This document shows, one piece after another, positions 57,048 through 64,000 of a DNA stretch of 64,000 nt. The stretch is from Isoetes taiwanensis. Its lineage: Eukaryota > Streptophyta > Lycopodiopsida > Isoetales > Isoetaceae. The stretch lies in the NCBI GenBank assembly GCA_021234155.1, contig JAJEKV010000001.1:25469189-25533188 (forward strand), in the 5' to 3' direction. How positions within the stretch are numbered: position 1 is the first letter of the stretch; each line of letters opens with the position of its first letter. The notes under the pieces are model-generated. The model worked only from the letters and a program-made list of their open reading frames with translations, ran no database searches and was not told the DNA's origin. A program made the translations under genes and the position numbers.

Positions 57048-58335
57048 TCATCCCCCTTTCATATCATATTTTGTACAAGACAACGATTTCCTCAACTGCA
57101 CTAACCTTTTTTCTGAGAAAGCTTTGGTTAGGAGATCTGCCAGCGAATGTTCTGTGCTAACATATTTCAACTGTATAAGATTTCTGTTCACAAGATCCTT
57201 GATATAATGCATATGAATTTCGATATGCTTAGACCTCTCATCCAAGACCAAATTTTTGCACATAGCGATGCAACTAAAGTTATCAAAATTAAGAACAAGG
57301 GGATGATCCATGGCTATGCCAAGTTCTTCTAATAGCCTTTTGCACCAAACCATTCCTTTTGCAGATAAAGTGGCTGCTGCATATTCGACTTCTGTTGTAG
57401 ACAAGGCAACTGAGGTTTGCTTCTTGCATTTCCATGAGATATGTGCTCCAGCAAGCATCATAATAAACCCTGATGTTGACTTTCTGCAATCTAAATCACC
57501 TGCCCAGTCAGAATCACAAAATGTTTTTAGTTCAAGGTCCTCTGAACAAAATAATATACCAACATGCTTTGTTCTCTGTAAATATCTGACAATCCGCTCA
57601 GCTGTTGCCTAATAAGCTTTACCTGGATTGTTGTTATATCTGATAAGCGTATTAACAGTAAATGCCACATCTAGTCTTGTGCAATTTGCCAAGTATATCA
57701 AGCAACCAACCAGTTCTCTCTATGGAACACATTCCATTTCTTTTATCGGTTCCTATAACTCTCCTGATATCTTCTGAAGTGGAGTATTGATGGCTTTGAA
57801 ATTGGCCATGTTAAACCTTTTTAGTATAGCATCAACGTATCTACCTTGAGGCAAGAAGAGCTTCTTGTTCTTCTTGTCTCTTTTTACTTCAATCCCAAGG
57901 CATCTTTGTAGCTCCCCCAGATCAATCATTCGAAACCTGCTTCTGAGAATATTTTTATACTTATCAAGTATGGTTAAACCTGTTAAAACCGTCACACAGT
58001 CATCAACATAAAGTGCAATAATACAATATTCCTTTCCTTGTCTGTATACATACAGGTTCCCATCACAATTAAGTTTAATAAAGCCTTGCTTTCTAAAATA
58101 AAAGTCCATATGGAAATACCATTGTCTAAGAGCTTGCTTTAGGCCGTATACTGCTCTCTTTAATTTCCACGCCTTGTTCTTCTCACTCTCAAAGCCTGGA
58201 GCTTCTTTCATGTAAATTTTTTCTTCTAATTTAGCATTGAAAAAAGCAGTAACATCCATGTGATGGATTTCTAAATTTTGTGCATTTGCTAATGCTAGTA
58301 AAATTCTAATACTATCATTTTGACTATAAGACGAG
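57048..58335 (-). mobile_element. Ty1/copia fragment: RT and RNase H
   Basis: The minus strand carries a copia RT (from about 58335, frame 58259-57753) with MDVTAFFNAKLEEKIYMKEA, AVYGLKQALRQWYFHM, IIALYVDDCVTVL (catalytic Y-V-D-D intact) and DLGELQRCLGIEV. Then comes RNase H (57461-57048) with ISWKCKKQTSVALSTTEVEY, HIEIHMHYIKDLV and SLADLLTKAF. The stretch between (57752-57462) is frameshifted. A purine-rich tract (aaagggggatgatgat on the minus strand, about 57062-57047) right after the stop fits the polypurine tract, so 3' LTR remains should lie below 57047, though I could not delimit them. Integrase and gag are missing: the element is cut at about 58335, next to gene copy 2. Confidence 0.85.
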
Positions 58336-58343
58336 CCTAGTGT

Positions 58344-61219
58344 ATGAAGATAATGAGGGTGAGCACTTCTTCTCGTTCGAGTTCAAAGGGTGATACTAGG
58401 AGAGAGGTCTATTTAGTGACAAAGGAGATGTCCGACAAAACAGAAGGAGTTTACCAGTCGGGCATCATCGTTAACATGAGAGCAACTCTCAATAGCGGGC
58501 GGGATGAGAATACAGAAGAAATGAAGCCAAACATATACTATATGGACTGGCGGTTCTATGATCCTACAATGAAGTCCGCGAGTATTTCGAATATCAGTAG
58601 CTCCTCCAAGAGACAGGGATGGGCTCTTTCCTCTTAAGAGCTTCGAAGAGGCAGACATAAAAGGCCCAGCTAAAATTTTAAGGGACTACAACATTCTTCA
58701 GATTCGAATGAACGAGTCTAAGAATTCTCCTTTTTAGTTGTCAAGGCCTTGAACTCGCAAAATGCTCCTCACTTCGTGTACACCAATTGGCTTCGAGCTC
58801 AGAGAAAGGGTAAGCCTCGTGCTGTCAAGGAGGCTATTGCAACTGAGAAGGAATCCTCTTCTGATACGGAAGAAGAGGTTAAAAAATCAGAAGCAAAAGT
58901 AGCAGAGAAACATCAAAAGGAAAAGAAGGACGAGGGGAAGGGAAGCAAGAAGGAAAGAAAAGGAAAGGGAGCAAGAAATCGAGCAAGAAGAAGAAGAAAG
59001 GAAGAGAAGGGATGGAAGGCAGTGTAAGGAAGGGGACGGAAGAGAAAGGAGAGGGAAAAAAAGAGAAAACAAAGAGGCGAAAAACATAGACCTGGCACAT
59101 CTGATGTCGAGGGCACTCCAAAGAAACAATGAAGACGAAGCCCTCGACCAAGTCCTATGCCTAGTCCTCCTGAAATTTCGGTGCCCTCTCCATAGCACGA
59201 GGAGTCCATTAGCAGTGGTCGTGGTGGTGGTGGTGCTTCGCATGCCATTGCAAGCACTGGAGAGAGGGATGGTACCTCGACGCCACAACTCCAGATATTT
59301 GCGCCATCCCAATTGATAAAATGGAGGATAGCCCATCACTTGTTAGAGGTGCCCCAAGGCCTCAAGGTCGAAAGGTCCGAGGAGAAAAAGATGGCCGAAA
59401 CTACTTTGAACAAGATATATGACCATCGTCATCTTTTTCCTCTTGGAATTACCTTCACCGAAAAAATTAATGTGTTCAATTTATACCAGGGCCCTCCAAA
59501 TTTGACTTCAAGGCCAAAAAATATGAAACACGTTAAGACTTTGCTAGAATCTTTCCAGAATGGCCCTCACCCAGTTCCAGTTGTTGTGAACCCATTCAAC
59601 CCCCTCACTAGGAATCTGGTTCCTTAGAAAACCTAAGACGATCTAATGGGGTTGCACTACTATATAGTGAATGGTAATCACTCGATACTTGCAGCGCAGT
59701 TGGTTTGCAGAAAACTAGGCACCACAAAGTCTCAAGAGCTGATGTCTAAAATCTATGCCGAGATGCCGGGTGTTGTCTAGAGATGTGAATGAGCAAGACT
59801 GCCTATAGCCCAGTTGTGAGGTGATTGGCGTTGCGGCAAAGACTATCTTCAAGGAGTCTTTCATGGACAAAATCACCCACCAGAGGCACCAGTACGCACT
59901 TTGTGGCAAGTCCGATCCATCTGATAGTGGGCAGACTCGATCGAAACCTTACAAGATATGTTTTTTATATCAAATGACGTCGCGGCGTCATTTCATATCA
60001 AATGGTGTTGGGGCGCCATTTCAGGTTGAGTAGGCTTGATTGTAGGTTAGGATTATGACGTTATACTCTTGAACTGTCGCGCGCCATTTGAAGTTTCCTA
60101 GGCTTCACATAATGAATTTTATGTTTTACCTTCGAAATGGGGTCACAGTGCCATTCGGATTCCATTACTAACACATGTCTTCTACATTCAGTGGTATCTG
60201 GCTCTGGCAGAAGTTACCATGCATGGTAACCAACCCAAAGACTTCAACTGGTGGGTCTTCATGCCAGAGGATATCTTTCAGCTGTTCCAATCTCTTTGAA
60301 GCTAATGAAAAACTGGCAAGCTGAAAGACAACAGAGACCAGACGATAGTATGTAATTGGGCCAAGGATAGTGACTACTTCTGTCAGACTTATCTGAGGTG
60401 CCTCAGAGGCATGCACTATGCGGACTGTAGGGTCTTATTCCAAGAAGTGCTTGACGAGAAGATATATGTAAAGATCTCTGGTGATTACACAGGTGATCAC
60501 TTCTTCAAGACGAGGGCTAAAACTCTTAAGACATTAGCATTCTTGAAGAAAGAAATATTTGAATATGTCAAGGATATTTGAATATGTCAAGGAGGAAGTT
60601 TACCTCCTTCGAAGACTTCTGTTCCTATGTGCCAGACTTTGACGGTGATAGCTTGAAGGGCATAGGGGCACTGCATAACAAATGGAACAATGATGGCATT
60701 TCCAGGGAGAGAATTTTTGGAAATATACCTTCAGCCTTGGCAAGGGTCATAAGAAATAAAGTTATGCAAAGGGATGACACTGAAGACTTCTGCTACGAGG
60801 TTGAGCTCACTGATAGGAGAGGCCAGATCAAATGCACTCCTATGCCAGCCTCTTTGATTGTTCTAGATACGAGAAGTCTAACTCCAATGTGGGACCAACT
60901 GACACTATCCAAGGTCTTTGACATTGCTGTCAAGAACACCACTATTGAATCTTTCTGGATAGTTTATTTTGCATGCCTAGAACACAATTTTGTTATCTCC
61001 TCAGTATTGGATAACCTGGACTCTAGGTCCATAGTATATATTGGCATGTATGAGGATGAATACAAGAATGCGGCACCAACAGGGGTGTTTGAACCGCATG
61101 CACTCGTCTATGCAACGAAGATCCTGTCTTCTGCCCTAACTGTTGTCGAAGAATTTGACTTGAGGTTTTCCTATGCCGATCACCCAGAGGAGATCCTGCT
61201 CACAACGAAGAAGAGGTAG
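58344..61219 (+). pseudogene. Gene copy 2: ParB-like / middle-domain protein
   Basis: Pieces in order: an N-terminal part (58344-58637, SGIIVNMRATLNSGRDENTE), a Lys/Glu-rich coil (58749-59027), a ParB-like domain (about 59313-59760) and a middle domain (60192-61219). The ParB-like part reads TSRPKNMKHVKTLLESFQNG, HPVPVVVNPFNP and YYIVNGNHSILAAQLV, closer to bacterial ParB-N than copy 1. The middle domain shares LIVLDTR with copy 1 (LFVLDSR). The frame breaks several times (TAG and TAA near 59625-59637, TAG near 59778, breaks near 60298 and 60580). The intron at about 59955-60191 has a normal acceptor (attcag) but its donor reads AAG/atatgt where GT is expected. No FCP1-like exon follows; copy 3 meets it tail to tail. 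A copia fragment abuts its start. Confidence 0.62.
59972..60156. repeat. Family B palindromes in the intron of gene copy 2
   Basis: Copies at 59972-59993 (atgacgtcgcggcgtcat), 60000-60021 (atggtgttggggcgccat) and 60135-60156 (decayed), with a half-copy near 60075. All lie between the coding blocks. Confidence 0.72.
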
Positions 61220-61533
61220 ATGGGGAGACTGAGGCTATGACTAAAAAATTCTTTCATATAAGTCGTATTTAATTAAAGTGGGACTCATTCCATTCCCACT
61301 TTTTTTTCGGAACCCTGTTAATTTACACGAAAAGGAGCACCCTGACCCGAAAACTATCCTTAATTCGAATTTTTGTTGTTATTGTGCATCCAAGCTTTCT
61401 TCCAGTTTTCCTTGGATAGCGAGTCGAGAACAAGAACAATGCAACTAAAACAAAGGAAATTCATTAAAGATTGAAACCAAAGCTCTAGTTGAAAAAGAAT
61501 TTTTATTAATAAATTGAATAGGTACAATGTATT
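61220..61533. other. Intergenic between convergent gene copies 2 and 3
   Basis: About 310 bases, non-coding, AT-rich; holds the 3' flanks of both convergent copies. Confidence 0.5.
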
Positions 61534-64000
61534 TTACATCGGACGCAGAGACCATGGCGGTCTTGCTGTCACTACAGTTACATCATCGTGGTAGGTGGTC
61601 CACCTTAGGGGATTAACTTGCGGCGCTTCTTCACGCCGACTGTAAGCCTTGGGGGCAACCTGAAGAGTGTGGAATGCCTCACGTGGAGGTGCCTCTGGAG
61701 CCACCGGCTGACCTGTCCACCCGACTTCTCCACTCTCCTCCCGCAGCTTTTCATCGAATATGCTCCTTCCCCAACCTCCGTGGATGTTATGCAATGCTTG
61801 CAAGATGCTTTGAGCTTTCTGGACTGTCTCTAATTTCTTCTCCTCTTCTTTATCCCGAGCGTGTGCATGGCGTCTGCATTCACGAGCAACATTATCCCAA
61901 AGGCCGGGCAAGAGTGTAGTGTGAGCGGGATCTGTGCCAGAACGGTATCTCTTCCGCCTTGAGCGGGATCTGTGCCGCCTGGAGCGGTCTCTGTGATGCC
62001 TGAACGGGATCTTTGCTGGTGTCGGATCTGTGCCTGAACCACCTGGAGCAAGGAGAGTCTATGATTAACAATTACGGTGCCATTAGTCAAAACGAAGAAA
62101 AGAATGGTGAAATCAAATTACAATAGAGAACATTCATTCCATATAACGGCATCCAATCACGCGAAAAGTAGTCTTTCTCGACTCGCGAGTCGAGAAAGGC
62201 CCGGAAAAGTCAAAGTACAATCATTCCCATTAGAATATGGTTGCATCCAATCACACATGGAAGCATACAAATGGTTGCGTCAATGAGACAAGCAGTGCCT
62301 TTCTTGACTCGCGAGTCGAGAAAGGCCCAGGAAACCCAATGTACAACCATTATCATAATAGATTATGGCTGCATCCAGTCACACAAACAAACATACAAAT
62401 GGTTTCATCAACAGGACAAGCATGTCTTTCTCGACTCGCGAGTCGAGAAAGCCAGCGAAAACTCAATATACATGTATATTCATTACAAAACATAGTACAT
62501 TTCTTCACGTTTCTTTACAATATTCACACAATTTGACTATCTGAAAGCGGAGGTCACTCTTCTTGATCACCAAAATATTTGTCGTCCATAGCTTTCATGA
62601 TCGCTACTCTGCTCGGATCGGGTTCCTTGAGGCTCGGATAGTTCGTAATCACATCGGCCACAAGAATGGCAAAGAGGGATTCCGCCAAGACAGGACAAAG
62701 TCCGAAAGACAGCCACTATCCGTCTCATACTCTTCTGGTCGATAAGTCTTAGCAATGATTGTATTTTGCGAGTTATGATAGCACTTGTAGGCGGAGTCAT
62801 CTATGATCAGCGTGTTGTGTTTGCCAAAGTCCGGGAATTGTTCATAAACCCTGTCCAGCCTTTTCACCATAATATGCTTCCCCTTTGTGATGGCTGGATC
62901 GAGGTCTGACACATGCTCGACCCTTTCGCTTCCCCAAACAAACTTGAACTTCAAAACTGGAAGGCCGAGAACACCAAGAACATTGACAATATTTTTCTTT
63001 GCCATACAAGACCATATGGCCACTTCGAATCCCCGTTCCAGGCACCATTTAACAATTTCCTTTGCTCTAGGCCTCGGATACACGATTTTATGCTCCGTTT
63101 TCGTCGGGATCTGCGAGGTGTTAAGCTCAGGGACGTCTTTATCGTGGTATACTGCAGCTAATACTCCATTGACGTCAAATATTACAAGCTTGGTTGGACC
63201 AGCTGGATCCCAGTTGGAGTTTGGCTCTGACCATATTTCCGGTTCATCGGGATCCATATGCGGGATCATTATTTTGTCAGCTCCTTTCTGGCTGCCCGCA
63301 ATGTCTTCTTGCTCTTGATTGTCTTTGGGGAGTGCATTGTCCTCCTCGCGACGTGAACCGCCACTAGATATTGTCAATGATCCGGAGTCGTTGACTTCGA
63401 TCTCCCTGAAATGATGAGAGATGTCAGATAGGAAACGAGTTTTCTCGACTCGCGAGTCGAGAATGGAAAAAAAAGTTAGTCCAGAAAGGTTTCTCGACTC
63501 GCGAGTCGAGAAACACCGAGAGAGCAAAGTGAACTCACCTCAATCTCAGATTCTCAAGAATTTGTTCCGCAGCATTCTGGTCTAAACCTTCGACATTCTC
63601 TTCTCCGTCATGTTTCTCTCCTTCGCTCTCAGGTTTGTCTTCGTCATCATCGTCCTTACTGCTTCCATTTGTCTTCCTCCCTTTGAAATGCTCATGAAGC
63701 AGATCCAGGTATGACTGAATGGTTTCAACCATGTCCTTATTTCCAACCACGGATATAGGTTTCATTCCATAAAGCATAGCCCCCTGAGAGAACAGGCCAT
63801 TCATGTACCACTCGCATACAATTTGATCTTCCTCGACCAAGCTGGTTATGAAGTACTTGATAACTCTTGGCCGGATAGGAATTCTATGTATAGGACCTGT
63901 CGCACCATCATTGCTGACTTTGTCCATCGATGGCACATCCTCCATAAATCTGCCGCCCTTCCAGGGTTCCATCTGCTCTTGAGAAATCATGAACCTGTCG
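61534..64000 (-). CDS. Gene copy 3 (partial): linker, FCP1-like domain and RS-rich tail
   Basis: Minus strand, open at the window end. Exon a (64000-63539) reads SLVEEDQIVCEWYMNGLFSQ, then GMKPISVVGNKDMVETIQSY, matching the end of the middle domain in copy 1, and an acidic linker. Intron 63538-63406 has GTGAG/TTCAG borders and phases fit. Exon b (63405 to about 62570) holds the FCP1-like domain: KLVIFDVNGVLAAVYHDKD, YPRPRAKEIVKWCLERGFEV, AIWSCMAKKNIVNVLGVL, KHIMVKRLDRVYEQFP and TLIIDDSAYKCYHN. Motif I is D-V-N, not D-x-D. Exon c (62042-61534) encodes RSRRHRSRSRRKRYRS, LWDNVARECRRHAHARDKEE and a Pro/Ala tail. Near 62700 the frame may shift by one base; otherwise it is open. It is the least damaged copy and may be expressed. 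Confidence 0.6.
62173..62451. repeat. Tandem 126-bp repeats each with a family C palindrome
   Basis: Palindromes (core CTCGACTCGCGAGTCGAG, 26 bases with flanks) at 62173-62198, 62299-62325 (one mismatch) and 62426-62451. The sequence between them is itself repeated: ttatggctgcatcca.tcacac, acatacaaatggtt and gacaagca recur with a 126-127 base period. The array lies in the intron between exons b and c of gene copy 3. Confidence 0.85.
63442..63513. repeat. Two family C palindromes in a 133-bp intron of gene copy 3
   Basis: Perfect copies at 63442-63463 and 63490-63513 occupy about a third of the intron 63406-63538. Confidence 0.88.

Noticed and set aside
58749..59339. Ser/Phe/Leu-rich minus-strand frames opposite 58.9-59.3 kb
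   Set aside because: They are the complement of the Lys/Glu-rich coil of gene copy 2.
62173..62451. Regularly spaced palindromes resembling a CRISPR array
   Set aside because: Spacing is about 100 bases and the sequence between palindromes is itself repeated, so there are no unique spacers; the host is a plant and no cas genes exist.

Overview
The window reads as nuclear DNA of a land plant. It holds two genes that look whole: PNO1 (one GT-AG intron) and a short dirigent protein. It also holds the last exons of a plant anoctamin. Nearly everything else is layered mobile DNA: Ty3/gypsy, Ty1/copia, LINE, Helitron, PIF/Harbinger and Pack-type elements. A large-genome seed-free plant such as a homosporous fern would fit the repeat density, long TE-filled intervals and gene content, but that placement is inference. 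No rRNA, tRNA or CRISPR array was seen.

Layout. 0.6-6.6 kb: a decayed minus-strand Ty3/gypsy element (gag, protease, RT, RNase H, truncated integrase). 6.7-7.7 kb: a LINE ORF1-like remnant. 9.2-10.8 kb: a 1.5-kb gypsy LTR with polypurine tract. 12.0-16.05 kb: a Helitron (minus strand). 17.4-17.9 kb: anoctamin tail. 19.5-20.5 kb: PNO1. 21.5-23.3 kb: LINE and copia scraps and a cluster of palindromes. 23.5-26.4 kb: a frameshifted DUF7869-like gene. 26.7-31.1 kb: an element with about 160-bp inverted ends that carries an FAD-oxidoreductase fragment and a nested 449-bp element. 31.3-32.4 kb: pyrimidine-rich simple sequence. 32.6-42.3 kb: a second Helitron of the same family, itself holding a decayed LINE. 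43.6-48.9 kb: gene copy 1 of an unusual family. 52.1-54.1 kb: a PIF/Harbinger-type element with a Myb/trihelix gene. 55.8-56.3 kb: dirigent gene. 57.0-58.3 kb: a copia fragment. 58.3-61.2 kb and 64.0-61.5 kb: gene copies 2 (plus) and 3 (minus), tail to tail.

The most unusual content is that gene family. Copy 1 joins an RGG-like N-terminus, a ParB-like domain, a middle domain that may derive from a DNA methyltransferase, an acidic linker and an FCP1/NIF-type phosphatase-like domain. Copy 2 keeps the ParB-like and middle parts; copy 3 (cut by the window end) shows the middle-domain end, linker, FCP1-like domain and an Arg/Ser-rich tail. Every intron I could delimit in the three copies is studded with short GC-core palindromes, and each copy uses its own palindrome family: TCGCGCCAGGCGCGA in copy 1, ATGGCGCCATGGCGCCAT in copy 2, CTCGACTCGCGAGTCGAG in copy 3. 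A ParB-like protein gene accompanied by copy-specific palindromes recalls ParB/parS, but any functional link is a hypothesis. Copies 1 and 2 are broken by stops and frameshifts; copy 3 is less damaged.
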